Below are positions 30,997-42,299 of a DNA stretch of 64,000 bases, piece by piece. The DNA is taken from the NCBI GenBank assembly GCA_034440615.1, contig JAOTOM010004950.1, forward strand, positions 248,001 through 312,000. The letters are read 5' to 3'. Origin of the DNA: Ashinkailepas kermadecensis. Taxonomy: Eukaryota; Arthropoda; Thecostraca; Neolepadidae. Position 1 is the first letter of the stretch. Every line of letters starts with the position of its first letter. The notes beneath the pieces were generated by a model. The model saw only the letters and a program-made list of their open reading frames with translations, was not told where the DNA came from and made no database searches. The position numbers and the translations under genes are program-made.

Positions 30997-31461
30997 CAGT
31001 AACGCAACCAGGGGGGGGCAAGGGGCCATGCCCCCCCCCCCCGAAATTTTTTTGGGGGCCCGCTCCGAGCCAGGGGCCCGCGAAGCGGGCCCCTGGCTCG
31101 GAGTGGGCCACCCTACTCAGAGCCCTGGCTAGGGGCCCGCGAAGCGGATCTGTGGCTGGAATCAGGGGCCCCTTGAACCAACTGAAAGTCTAGGGGCCGT
31201 TTTAACCAGGGCCCGTCTCGAACCGGGGCCCATTTTGATTCAGGGGCCCGCATTCAACCAATAGCCCGCTTAGAACCAGGGGCCCGCTTCAACCTGGGGC
31301 CCTGTCTTGAACCAGGGGCCCGCTTCGAACCGGGCCCACTTTTTACAAACATAGGGGCCCGCTCAAAAGTAAGTGCATGTTTTCCGCAGACTTTTTAAAA
31401 ACATGAGGGGGGCCCGCTCTCCAACCCTGCCCCCCCAAATGAAATCCTGGTTGCGCCACTG
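30997..31461. mobile_element. Nonautonomous hAT with internal 'ggggcccgc' repeats
   Basis: The ends are 'cagtaacgcaaccaggg' and the inverse of 'cagtggcgcaaccagga'; a perfect 8-bp duplication, cttgttgg, lies at 30,989-30,996 and 31,462-31,469. It is 465 bp. The interior is a series of 'gaaccaggggcccgctt'-like words, plus a near-perfect palindrome around 'gccaggggcccgcgaagc' (31,069-31,103). No coding. Confidence 0.9.
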
Positions 31462-31469
31462 CTTGTTGG

Positions 31470-31712
31470 GGTGGCTTTATGAACCAAGGTCCGATTGCTA
31501 AGCAGAGCTTGTTGCGTGAACCCTAGCCCCACCACCCGATCCATTAATTCAAGTTCAACGGCAGAATTTTGACCGAAAGTTTAACGTGCCGTCAATGCAC
31601 CGACACAGCCGCCCGGTATAAGCAATGTTATAATGTAGCTTTTATACCCCAGTGAGAATGGTATGGATTCACTCATAAGTGAATTTGCAAATATACTGAT
31701 GTATCAGTTAAC
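31470..31712. other. No supported gene
   Basis: Unassigned sequence between two insertions. Confidence 0.5.
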
Positions 31713-31725
31713 AACAATGCAGGGA

Positions 31726-31772
31726 GCTATGTGATCAACATGGTCTGTGCCCTAAAGCCCAAATAACTAAGT
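31726..31772 (+). mobile_element. 47-bp minimal LINE 3'-tail insertion
   Basis: A diverged copy: 'ggtctgtgccctaaagcccaa' then 'ataactaagt'. The flanks are aacaatgcaggga (31,713-31,725) and aacaatggcaggga (31,773-31,786), a 13-bp duplication with one inserted base. Confidence 0.75.
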
Positions 31773-31829
31773 AACAATGGCAGGGAATCTGCTGCATAAC
31801 AGTTTGACCATAAATTAGCCATGATATAT

Positions 31830-32650
31830 GGCATCATACCTCCCATCCTATTGTAGGAAAGTCCTTATTGGCACGCGAAAGTCTGGCAACCTCTTGTTCG
31901 CGATAACTCCAGTCACGAAAGTACCAGTACCTTTTGCTGCCCTGTATTGCACTGCAGCACTCCACGATCACACGAGAACTACAGCCAGCGTACAGTACGT
32001 TCTCCTCGGAAGGTAAGCCGTGATACTGCCTTTCCTATGAATTTTGAAGTTGAATTTAATTGGGAAGCGCGCACGCACGGAGCACACAAGTACAGATGCG
32101 CCCGCTTTGAGTTTTCAAGACCGACTGGCTGGGGCCGCACGGGCGCTAGTGACTTCGGAAGACCCCCGGTCGCGGATTGGTCAAGGGCCGCAGAAGCCTC
32201 CATGACGTCATATCCATGTCGACGGCCTTCTAGAAGGGGAAGTGGTCTGTTTCTAGTGGCGGTGACGATGTGTTACGTTTACGGTACACTTTTACAATCG
32301 CAAGGCTTACGGGATTATATCAATTACGGTTACGGGACAGCCAAACGTATAACTTTATGTGAACACAGTTACATCTAGCATTAACGACGGCGGCGTGGCG
32401 CGTCGGTCGGTTAGAGGTCACGTGGCGGGCGCCTGGCTTGCGGGATGTTAGCCGGAAAGAGGGAGGGGAGGTGCAAAGTCCAACGAACGGCCTCGTTGGG
32501 TCGGGCGGTGGCTGCTTACGTAGGCAGCAGACAGGCGACGCCAGTCTCGGAGCCGGGTACTTGTCGCGCCATGAACGAAGTGGGTTGGGGCTGAATTTAC
32601 GGGATCAAGACGCTCAAAAACTAACTCTCTTACACTATTTACAATAGTGA
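31830..32650. other. CpG-rich patch, no assignable gene
   Basis: CpG-rich sequence with overlapping frames on both strands and no recognisable domain. Composition is unlike its neighbours and could mark a promoter/CpG region or an old transposon. I do not call a gene. Confidence 0.4.
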
Positions 32651-33180
32651 GCTATATTTTGTGTACAAACATCAGGACATTAGAAATGTTAATTAACGTT
32701 ACACACATCAGTTCCTAACAAGTGTCAGCAATACATTTATTTCATGTGCTTTAAACATGATTCAAGAAAGCACTGTCATCGATTTTAAACTTGCAAAAAG
32801 ATTGGGCCGCCTGGCATTTTTAGTGCTATTTGAGTAAATTTGCTGTCTTGTTAGTGAACTGACCAGACATTGAGATATATGTACTTTAACTTTGCCTGCT
32901 TCCATCATGAAAATTTGTCATTTTCCAATACATCAGAAATCATCAGAATAACTTCTTGTCCACAAACCGGTGTATGCATTTCTATGAATTTCTCATATTT
33001 ATTAACACAAATGATGTAGATCTGATCTGCAAATTTATAACTCAGAAAATGTTATCAGCACAGGATTCCATTCCTGAAAATATTGTACTTTCAACATGTT
33101 ATTGTTCTTTGTGAAGCAATAAGTGCAATGCTCTCATGCAGCATGCAGATGGAGGTTCATCACGTGCACCAGGTAGCACA
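32651..33180. other. No recognisable feature
   Basis: AT-rich with no domain-bearing frame or repeat I can place. Confidence 0.5.
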
Positions 33181-33184
33181 AAAA

Positions 33185-34100
33185 TAGATATTATTGCAGT
33201 CTAAGGTAATCACAAGACAGGTTTTACACCCATTTTTATCATTCAAAGGAGCTAGGTTTTGCCTAATTGCGTTAGGCTAGGCTTTTGTTGTATGTTAGTA
33301 AATGAAAAAAATCTTCAAAAACGGTTCAAGCTAGATTAGGTTACGTTAGACTTTTTAAGTTCAAAATGTTTGAGAACAAAATTGGGGGGGGGGGTGAAAT
33401 TTGGCATAAAAATAATCATTTCTTGCATGGAAGTCTAGGCTAGGTTAGGTTAGGTTATGTTACATGTTTTTTTTTATCTGAACTTTATTTTTCATCCTAT
33501 ATTACTCAAATCCAAGCCCCCTTTTCCACATTATTTTTCCTCACAATTGAAAAGTGTGCATCTGCAGAGGAAATGAGCGGTTACATCATGTTCAGCACAT
33601 TAACAAACACTGCATTAAAAAAGAAATTAAAAGAAGTCAGGGAGTACCATGAGCTGAAATATTACCCAAAAAGCCACGTATTATCACAGTTTAAGGTAAC
33701 CACAAGACAAGTTTTACACACATTTTACCTCCATGAAGCATACAAAGGGGTGAGGTTTGTCAGGTTAGGTTAGGCTTTTGTTCTAAGTTATAAAAAAAAA
33801 TCATTTGTTGGTAAATAATTTTTGTTAATTATTTTTTCTATAAAAAAAAGTAATAAACGGTTCAGGCTAGCTTAGGTTAGGTTTTTTAAGTTGAAAATAT
33901 TTGAGAAAATGCCTCAAAAATTTAAATTAAAAACAATTAATTTCTTGTATGGGAAGTTGAACTATGTTAGGTAAGGTTATCATACATCTTGAACATTATT
34001 TGTATGCTATATTTCCTTACTCCACACCATTTTTTGGTGTTATTTTTTACTCCCAATTGAAAGGCATGCATTTGCAGCGGAAAGGACATTCAATTTGTGC
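33185..34100 (+). repeat. Two partial TTAGG-rich TIR elements
   Basis: Cores at about 33,195 and 33,690 share 'gtttaaggtaaccacaagac', 'catacaaagggg', TTAGG runs, and right TIR-like ends with 'tattttncctcacaattgaaa' (about 33,530-33,580 and 34,040-34,085). They are tandem and truncated at the left. Confidence 0.65.
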
Positions 34101-34139
34101 TTTTATGTGTTTTATTAATATTTTTATATTTAAATTTCC

Positions 34140-34905
34140 AATGCAATGTTTATGAATGTCACTAAGCTGACGGCACTACTCAGTTTCTGTGCAAATGCTT
34201 GCTTTCCAGGTTGTGAGCAAAATAACATTAAAAATGGGCTTTGAGTTAGGTAACATAGCAATTAAAAGAAATACATTAAAAATTAAACATAACCTAATGT
34301 AATCTAGCCTAAGCTGACCTTGGAGAAAACAACTATAAAAACAAGATTGGAAACATATCTAGCAATTTATTTTCTTGAAATTTTACAAATGAAAAAACCT
34401 AACCCAACCTAATCTAACCAGAATTATTGTGCTTTAAGGTGGTAACAAGGCAAGTTATTACACATTTGCCTCCATAAACCAAACAAATGGGCTATGTTTG
34501 GTGATGTTAGATTAGTTTAAGTGTTTTAAGTTCGACATTTTTTTGCAAAAATTGTTCCAAAATTTGAAAGAAATAGATCCTTTTTCTTTAAAAGCAGCTT
34601 ATGTTAGATTAGGTTATGTTGGGTTACATTTTTTTATTGTAAAAAAATACATTGCTTGAAATTTTTACAACTGGTTACAACTAGTTTTGGTTTTGTTTTT
34701 TCACCAAGGGGAGGTTAAGCTAGGTTAGGTTAGGTTATGATGCATTTTTTGTATTAAAAAAAAATACTTTACCCTATGTCACCTAATTCAAAGCTTTTTG
34801 TTGGTGTTATTTTGCTCACAACCTGAAATGTAGGCATTTGTATAGAAAATGAGTGGTCCCATCATCTGAGTCACATTCATAAACATTGCATTGAAATGAT
34901 ACATT
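34140..34905 (+). mobile_element. TTAGG-rich DNA element with long TIRs (best copy)
   Basis: The left arm (about 34,140-34,265: 'gcaatgtttatgaatgtcac', 'tctgtgcaaatgcttgcttt', 'gttgtgagcaaaataacatt', 'gctttgagttaggtaacata') is the inverse of the right arm (about 34,780-34,905: 'atgtcacctaattcaaagct', 'tgttattttgctcacaacct', 'cattcataaacattgcat'). Arms are about 120 bp and diverged. The interior carries inverted CCTAA and TTAGG runs and a 'tttaaggtggtaacaaggca' core. It is non-coding. Partial relatives at 1.5, 17.6, 33.2, 35.6-36.4 and 41.0 kb make it one of the most frequent elements here. Confidence 0.7.
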
Positions 34906-35580
34906 CCACGAATTCATAAAACACCTTAAAACACAAATTTACCAAAATGAGCAGAAACATCATGTTCATCACATTCCTAAACATTGCATGGAAAAAAATT
35001 AATCAGAAATTACCTTAAGCTGTAAATTTACCAAAAGGTGTGCCAACCCCTGGACGGAAATACAACACTAGGTGCCCCAATACTGGGCAGAAAGGGCACT
35101 AAGAGCAGTGGAATGAAAATATTAATAAAAGTAAACTAAAAACAGCTCTTCTTGAAGACAAACGTGGTAGTTATGTGATATTAACATGGAAACCCTGAGC
35201 ACAAATCAGAAAAAAAAAGCATGGACTGAACTTTTGCAAGCTTCCCTGCCAACTTCTTCAACTACTGTTCCTTTGTGACTTAAATATCAGCAAGCTATTT
35301 ATTCACTATTTAAAATCACACCAATCCGCAGATACATCAGAATGTGCGAAGTACAAAAACGAATCAGTACGACGTCACATGAGATTGGCCTCCGGATTAA
35401 ACACTGCGCGCAATTGCACCACAAATGTCTTACCTCCGTCACATTTGTCACTGTAACTTCAAATTTAGACTTTAGACGCTGGAATTTCTGTAACTGGAAT
35501 TTTTCTTTCGATGTTACGATTTTGGATGTTCTGAGGAACGCCCATCACGATGTGTGACATTTAATGCGCGCTAGTGTCTA
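34906..35580. other. No supported gene
   Basis: Mostly unassigned. A short 'gatacaaatcgacgcccctgc' end of the family at 36.5-38.6 kb lies at 35,583-35,602. Confidence 0.5.
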
Positions 35581-35639
35581 TCGATACAAATCGACGCCCC
35601 TGCTTTGGAGAACAAAATAGAAACAAAAATTAAGCAATA

Positions 35640-36400
35640 TATATTCTGAACATTTTCTAAATTGAACAACCGAACCCAACTTACCCGAACCTAATGTCAG
35701 CTGCTTTTGAAGGAAAATTTCGATTTTATTTTATTTTTGAAAATGATTGAACAATTGTTCCAAGGTAAACAACTAAACTAGCCTAACCTAGCCAAATCGA
35801 TATTATTGTGCTTTAAGGTGGTAACAAGGCAAGTTTTTACACACATTTGCCTCCATATAGCAAGCAAATGGGTTAGGTTCGGTTAAGTTAGGTTAGTTTA
35901 GGCTTTTCAAGTTGGAAAACATTTTTTTTTATCAAAAAAAAGTTTCCCCCCAAAATTGCAAATTATTTGGTAACCTTGCAGTCTAGAGTGTTCTTTTTTT
36001 CCTTTAAAACAAAAAAAAATATGCAGAATACCATGATTATGAAGGTGACTAAGATGATTGGACCCACTCATTTTCTGTGCTTACTTTTCAGGTCGTGAGC
36101 AAAATAATGCCAAAAAGGCTTTGAGTTCGGTAACATCGCATCAACATAAATGTTTTTTTTCATGCAACAAAACCTAACCTAGCCTATCCTAACCTATCTT
36201 TTGAGAACAAAAATTAAACTAAATTAAAATTTCACTTAATTTATGTTCTGAAAATTCTCAACCTTAAAAAAGAAACCTAACTGAGCCTAACCTAACCTAA
36301 GCTGATTTTGAATACAAAATTATATTTTTTTGTGAACATGGTTGTAATTTTTGTTTTTGAAGCTTTCGGGTATTATTGTGCTTTAAGGTGGGAACAAGAA
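35640..36400 (+). repeat. TTAGG-rich TIR elements, partial copies
   Basis: Repeats the core 'gtgctttaaggtggtaacaa' (35,810 and 36,379) and a left-TIR-like 'cccactcattttctgtgctt' with 'gagcaaaataatgccaaaaa' (36,061-36,120), with CCTAA runs at 36,170-36,290. Confidence 0.65.
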
Positions 36401-36408
36401 AAGTTGTA

Positions 36409-36470
36409 TGGGTGCTGTATGACCAACGCAGTCAATGCGCCCATAAACCCAAATAGCCAACCAACCAACC
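36409..36470 (+). mobile_element. 62-bp minimal LINE 3'-tail insertion
   Basis: 'tgggtgctgtatgaccaacg' leads into 'cagtcaatgcgcccataaac' and an 'aatagccaaccaaccaacc' tail. Flanks are only loosely similar (agaaaagttgta left, agaaagatgta right). It lies inside a TTAGG-rich element. Confidence 0.7.
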
Positions 36471-36479
36471 CAGAAAGAT

Positions 36480-36793
36480 GTAAGTTGTACTTCCACAGTG
36501 GAGGGAATTCCAACTATTTTATTTGTTTTTGCACACAATTTTACATTTTTCAGCAAAAGGTGGAGAGTCAGTCCACTATCTAATCCAAATCTGTTTCTAT
36601 TCAGTACAAAATGTGCTGGTTAACATCAATGTTTCTTCTTAGCATGGTGTTTTTTCATTTTTTCCCTTTAGCTTTCTTATCAGCATAAAATAGCATAGGT
36701 TATTGGGGGGGGGGGCAAATCAACATTGGGGGGGCAAGATCAACATTGGTGGGGCCATAGCCCCCACAAAAGGATACAAATCGACGCCCCTGC
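36480..36793 (+). repeat. 'cgacgcccctgc' family, copy a
   Basis: Contains 'aaaggtggagagtcagtcca', 'gtacaaaatgtgctggttaa', a G-run, and the end 'gatacaaatcgacgcccctg'. The reverse end CAGGGGCGTCGAT has a hAT-like start, but a matching left end and 8-bp duplication were not found. Confidence 0.65.
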
Positions 36794-36884
36794 ATACATG
36801 CATGATTTTGCACTTATCAAAATTTAACTTCATCTGCCATTTTTGGACCACTTCACAAGCTCTTCTAAGTCTTTCTGCAGCATG

Positions 36885-37298
36885 TACCTAGGTGCCTAGG
36901 TACCAGGCAAGTATCAAGCTGATAGTGTGATGAGTGTGCTGTTGAGGTTAATTATAGTTTGTATATCCACACACTCAATGATAACTGATTGTTGCTCACG
37001 GGACTGGATTGTATGCAAGTTTGACAATGACAATTGGTTTTTGTGCACACCATTTTGAATTTTGTAGCAAAAGGTGGAGAGTCAGTCCACTATATAACCC
37101 AAATCTGTTTTTTTTTATTACAAAATGTGCTGGTTAACATCAACTACATTTTCTATGTACCTAGCATGATGTTTTTCCTCTTTTTTCCTTCAACATTTTT
37201 ATGAGCATAAAAATAGCAAATGTTATTGGGGGGGGGGCCAAGATCAACACTGGTGGGGCCCTGGCCCCCACAAAAGGATACAAATCGACGCCCCTGCC
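36885..37298 (+). repeat. 'cgacgcccctgc' family, copy b
   Basis: Collinear with copy a and longer on the left ('acctaggtgcctaggtacc', 'gataattatagtttgyatat'-like sequence shared with copy c). Ends 'gatacaaatcgacgcccctg'. Confidence 0.65.
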
Positions 37299-37929
37299 AT
37301 CTAGACATTAGCGGGATATCCCCATCCTAGCCCTGCCTTCAGCGCCTAAAATATCATACAAACTATAACGTAAAATTCCCTTTACGTAAACGTCCACATG
37401 CCTGCACCTTGATCGCAAACACCCTCTTTTATAGTCAGACATGTAACGTACTCGCTTCAAAGGTGGTGCAAATGACCTCTGTGGTCCGGTACGCCTGAAA
37501 AAGTCACTCCCCCATGCAGTGAAATTGAAACTTGCCTGATGCTACCAATTTCTGCAATATACGAATAAAAAACTGTGACGTCATCAAGGTTTGAATGCGA
37601 ACATTGGTGTACCTTTGAAAATAATGATATTTTGCGGCGTTTAATAACGGTGTTTTTGCGGCGTACGAGACATTGGTCTTGTCCACGGTTCTTCCTTGTC
37701 AAGGCTATTTCTCTTGTATAGCATTGGTCGTGTATGACTGTAAGGTTTGCTTAAAAGTCATGTTAGCCATAGCTTTCTTTTTTATTCTTTTAGGAATACT
37801 AATTATAATGCAGTGGCCATGCAGCTTCTTGCTGACTTTTATCTGTCATGGTATCATAAGCTGGCAGATTTGCCCACACATGGCTCTCGTTTTCCCCATA
37901 TCAATATTGAATGCATGCATTGTCATTGG
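37299..37929. other. No supported gene
   Basis: A hydrophobic 129-codon frame (37,673-38,062) overlaps repeat copy c and has no known domain; not called. Confidence 0.5.
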
Positions 37930-38564
37930 GCATTTAGGTAGGTACCTAGGTAAATTTCAAGCTCATGGTGTGATAGGTGGGCTGCTGAAGATAATTATAG
38001 TTTGCATATCCACAATCTCAAGGATGATTGTCATTGTTCTTTACTGGACAATGCAAGTTTGACAAGGACTGGAAATTAAGAATGGATTTTTTCCTGTTTA
38101 AGCTCATATGCGTGTGGTTTTGCCATTGGTGGTGTGTACAAACGTCAGTATGACAATCCAATTGTTGTTTTGTGGCTTAACATTAAAAAAAAGACAATCT
38201 GGTTTAAAATGCATCATCAGCGAATCTTAACATTTTATGTCGTAAGTTTTCCTTGCACATTGGAGGGAAATCTAGCTATTTTGTTTTTTTGCACATAATT
38301 CTTAATTGTGTAGCAAAAGTTGGATACTCAGTCCACTATCTAATCCAAATCTGTTCTTTTTCAGTACAAAATGTACTGGTTAACATCAACTAGGTTTTCT
38401 ATGTACCTAACACAGTGTTTTTCTTCTTTTTTTTCCTTGAGCTTTTTATCAGCATAAAAATAGCATAGGTTATTGGGGGGCCCAAATCAACATTGGGGGG
38501 GCCAAGATCAGCATTGCGGGGGGGCCATGGCCCCCGCAAAAGGATACAAATCGACGCCCCTGCG
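37930..38564 (+). repeat. 'cgacgcccctgc' family, copy c
   Basis: The longest copy, with the same order of landmarks as copy b ('aggtaggtacctaggta', 'ataattatagtttgcatat', 'tcagtccactatctaatcca', G-runs, 'gatacaaatcgacgcccctg'). Confidence 0.65.
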
Positions 38565-38689
38565 CGTGATGCCAGTGACGTTACATTTATATCGTGATTT
38601 GCACAAATAGCGCCGGTGGTGTATATCCACTCAGATTTGTCGTGATATACACAGGAGAACATTTTCTGTGTAAATCGACTCATGAGTGG

Positions 38690-39665
38690 ATATGCACGCT
38701 TCCTAGCTTTTATGCTCATGATGATCAGTACATCTCGTACTGATGTACCGATCATCAATTCACCCGGTGATCAATATTTAAGGGAATCTGAAGAGTCCGA
38801 TCAAAATGACCACGATATTTGACCTTCAATATCTCACCTGTTTATGAACGCTCCTCTAAGCTTTTATGCTCATAATGATCAGTTCATCGAGTACTACCCG
38901 TGTACCCATTTTGAAGAAAATCCGAGGAGACCGATCTCGAGGATCGTTGACTTTTGACCCCGAATATCTCCGCAGTGTTTTGTAATACGGCTTCTTGATT
39001 GTGTTCCTGATTATCAGGGTACCGAGCTCTACCAGTATGCTCGTTTTCACGATGTTCCACCGGTAAGAATCGAATATCAATATAGATATTCGACGTGCAG
39101 ATTGAATTTGACGTGCAGATTGACGTTCGTTTCGTGCTTATTCATAATCGCTGCATATTCGCACCGGGATAAGTTTTGACTCGAATAATCCAGCTGTTTA
39201 TTAACGCCCAGCTTATATTTCATGCTAATGATTATAATCAGTGCATCAAATACTACCCGTGAATTATTGTTTAAGGGAATCTGAAGAGTCCCACCACAAT
39301 GACCACGACTTTTGACCTTGAATATCTCAGCTGTTTATGAACGCTCCTCTTAGCTTTTATGCTCATGATGCACTCATCATTATGAGCATACAAGCTAAGA
39401 GGTTCATGAACAGCTGAGATATTCAAGGTCAAAGATCGTGGTCATTGTGGTCGAAATCTTTAGATTCCTTGAAAAATTAATCCACGGGTAGTACTCGATG
39501 CACTGATCATCATGAGCATACAATTTATATTTTATGCTAATCATGATCAGTGCATCGAGTACTACCCGTGGATCAACTTTTAAGGGAATCGGAAGAGTCC
39601 GACCACAATGACCACGACATTTGACCTTAAATATATCAGCTGTTAATGAACACCCCACTTAGCCG
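38690..39665 (-). repeat. About 135-bp tandem repeat, inverted copy
   Basis: Reverse-complement counterpart of 26.69-27.72 kb, including the unique centre ('tgtaatacggcttcttgatt', 'tgctcgttttcacgatgtt'). Units contain 'tgaccttgaatatctcagct' and 'tttatgctcatgatgatcag'. There is local inversion within the block near 39,370-39,420. Confidence 0.75.
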
Positions 39666-40919
39666 GTAGCCCACTCCGCTCCGTAGCCTAAATATAATAT
39701 TGGCGCCTATTCCTGGCAAGATACCTTTACTAGAAGGTAGATCGAAGTTTTCCTTCAAGCCCGCATGACGTCATCCGAAGTTTTTTTTTAATATGGTATC
39801 AATATGGTTGCAGACGATTTTCCTCAAATCATACGCAATGGTTACTTTTATTTTTCCTCCTCTACAAGCAAATATAATTATGTTCCGCTGACTGAGTTAT
39901 TAATCTTGTCCTGTTCTTTCCAGTTAACATTTGTTCCGACACATATTTTTATCATGCATAGGCAAGGTTGGATTTGTGCATTGTAATATTGCATGTTGAG
40001 AGGAATATTTTGTAGTCATCCAGTATGGATAATATTTTTGTTCAAACCTTATGCATCCACTCAATTTGCACCCACTTTCGGTGAATTTTGAGCACTTTTA
40101 CTTGATCACAGCAGCTCATTGTCAAACATAGGAGGTGACTTAGGAGATTCAACCTCCAGATGAGAAAACAAGAAACAATTTTCTGGAGAGGATAGTGTTC
40201 TGAATTCCAAAAATCCAGGAGCAGCCTATTTTTCCAAACATGTACCTACCTACCTACATTGACATACAACAGTCATTGCAAACATAGCTCTTTCTATGCC
40301 AGCTAGACCCAGGGCATGGTGCATTATTCCTGTATTATTTTTGCATGGATTATTGACGATACATGCATAATTGAACATTTATGTACAATACAATCGTCGT
40401 GCTATGAATGCCATCCTGAAACTTTCCATGAGTTGCAGTCTGATTTCCTGTAGTATGAATTCAGCATCTAGATAGAATGTTTGAATGTAACACATCTCTG
40501 TTTCAGGTGTCATGCCTTACTGTGCAGTACCAGAGGTGGCACTGGGCAGGCAACTTTAATAAAGAAGAAATCTGGTTACACCATTCTATCAGGATTATGC
40601 CTTAGCAAAATATCTTAGCATACGATAAAACATGTCTAAGTTGTCAAATGTTGGGAACCAAGGGCATGCTCCAAGCATTTCAAATAAATTGATCAGAGAA
40701 GAAACCTAAAGAAAGAGCTGCTCAACCCTGCCTCTTTGCAGATAATCAAATGTCTCCTACCATCAGCTATTCCCACCAGCCAATATCCTGGGTAATCCTG
40801 AAACTTTTTGTATTAGTGATTACATCATTTGCATCATTTGCAGTTTACGTCATTTGCAACTTTATGTTGTGTTTTTCTTGCTTTGTTTGCATGTTGACAA
40901 TGTTTTTCCTCCACGAAAA
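39666..40919. other. No supported gene
   Basis: AT-rich sequence without recognisable coding. A 63-codon hydrophobic frame at 40,750-40,941 has no known domain. Confidence 0.5.
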
Positions 40920-41130
40920 AAAGACGGATAGGCCTGGTTAGGTTATGTCCTTTTATTTCAATATTTTGATACTTTTCTCTGAGAACAGATTAGGCTGGCT
41001 AATTTTATGCTAGGTTACCTTGCAAATTTATAAAGCTTTCAATAATTAGTTATTGTATATGAACCAATTGAAAGCCCTCCTTTTTGGTATTATTTTGCTT
41101 TTCAACCAATGCTTGTGCTTGCTGGTAAAA
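40920..41130 (+). repeat. TTAGG-rich TIR element, right-end fragment
   Basis: 'ctggttaggttatg' then 'tttttggtattattttgctt' and 'aaccaatgcttgtgcttgct' match the right part of the family at 34.7-34.9 kb. Confidence 0.5.
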
Positions 41131-41359
41131 AAAAAGAAGTTTTTGTGCACCAAAATAACAATCACGATAAGACCCTATTTACCACTAAGTTATAGCTACA
41201 CTAAGTTAGGGTCAAAGGTATGATAAATATATGATTTGGTCCGATCTGCTGACTGAAATGGTGCATTTATGGGCTATATATTTTTTTTACAGAATGGACA
41301 AAGAATGAGGTTATGAGATAACAAGTGAGCGATGCCTATATTTAGTTCTTTCCATCAAC

Positions 41360-42296
41360 AATTATAGGATTTGTGTAGAATGCCGCCACACGCCACGGTC
41401 TTCTCTGTGGAGTTGATGGCCATCAGCAAAACTCTTGCATACATCGAGGTTGACGACGATATTTTGCATGTTATTTTGACTGATTCTCTGAGCAGTCTTG
41501 TGGCGCTGCACAGTTTTAACCAGCAACATGCCATCGTACGAGACATTTTATCGCATCTTACTTCGCTGCATCGCATGGGAAAACAGGTCATACTTTGCTG
41601 GATTCCAGCACATTTCGGAATCCGTGGTAACGAGCTGGCCGACAGGGCTGCAAGGCGTGCAGCACAAGCGCCAAGGAGTCGCGTTCTCCCACTCCCTGCC
41701 AGTGACTACTACCCAATTATCTCATCATTTATTCTCAGACAGTGGCAGGGCAAATTGGACCAAGTAGAGTTCAACAAATTAAAGCAAATCAAACCTTAGC
41801 TCCGTGGCCCTCGTCCTTCAGCCAAACTAGAAGTGACGAGGTAGCTATCTGTCGTCTCATAATTGGTCACACTCTAGCAACACATAGGTATTTATTGTGC
41901 GGGAACGACAGGCCGAAATGTGTTAGGTGTAATGCTGCGCTGACTGTGCACCATGTGCTGGTGGCGTGCCAAGCATACACAGAAGAACGTAGGCACTACT
42001 TCGGATAAGATGCAAATGCTCTGAGGTTGAAGGATTTATTGAGAGATTATTACCGATTTATACACAATGGAGCAGTTTTATGCTTCCTTGCGGAGACGGG
42101 ATTTGACGTAATATATGCACCTGCCTAACTGATTACTTGTTTCCACAGATCTTAGATCAAGCGCCCTAATAGCTACCGATGTTTTATATTCGTTTGTGAC
42201 AGTCTGACGCGTGCTTAGGCAACCTTGTTATGGGTGCAATATAACCCAATGGGGTTGACGCACCCTAAAACCCCAATAATCATCATTAAAATGGCA
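41360..42296 (+). mobile_element. 5'-truncated I-clade-like LINE 3' end
   Basis: It contains the RNase H domain, the CCHC-type C-terminal motif and the 3' UTR of a LINE in the I/R1/Tad group. The element begins inside RNase H. The 3' end has a hairpin (gggtgc 42,232-42,237 with gcaccc 42,260-42,265) and a tail 'accccaataatcatcatt'. This end is the likely source sequence for the roughly 55-bp insertions elsewhere in the window. Confidence 0.8.
41371..42127 (+). pseudogene. LINE RNase H and C-terminal zinc motif (frameshifted)
   Basis: The first frame (to 41,799) gives 'VFSVELMAISKTLAYIEVDD' (the catalytic Glu of RNase H), 'VILTDSLSSLVAL' (Asp), 'LCWIPAHFGIRGNELADRAA' (the H-x-G-I-x-G-N-E-x-A-D terminal motif). 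The first RNase H Asp is missing because of 5' truncation. A shift near 41,760-41,800 moves to 'SDEVAICRLIIGHTLATHRY' and 'CVRCNAALTVHHVLVAC', the C-x2-C-x8-H-x4-C motif downstream of RNase H in I/R1-type LINEs. A stop at 42,006-42,008 precedes a residual C-terminal tail ('LLRDYYRFIHNGAVLCFL'). Confidence 0.85.
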
Positions 42297-42299
42297 AAC

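Noticed and set aside
37673..38062. 129-codon hydrophobic frame
   Set aside because: Runs into a repeat copy and has no recognisable domain.
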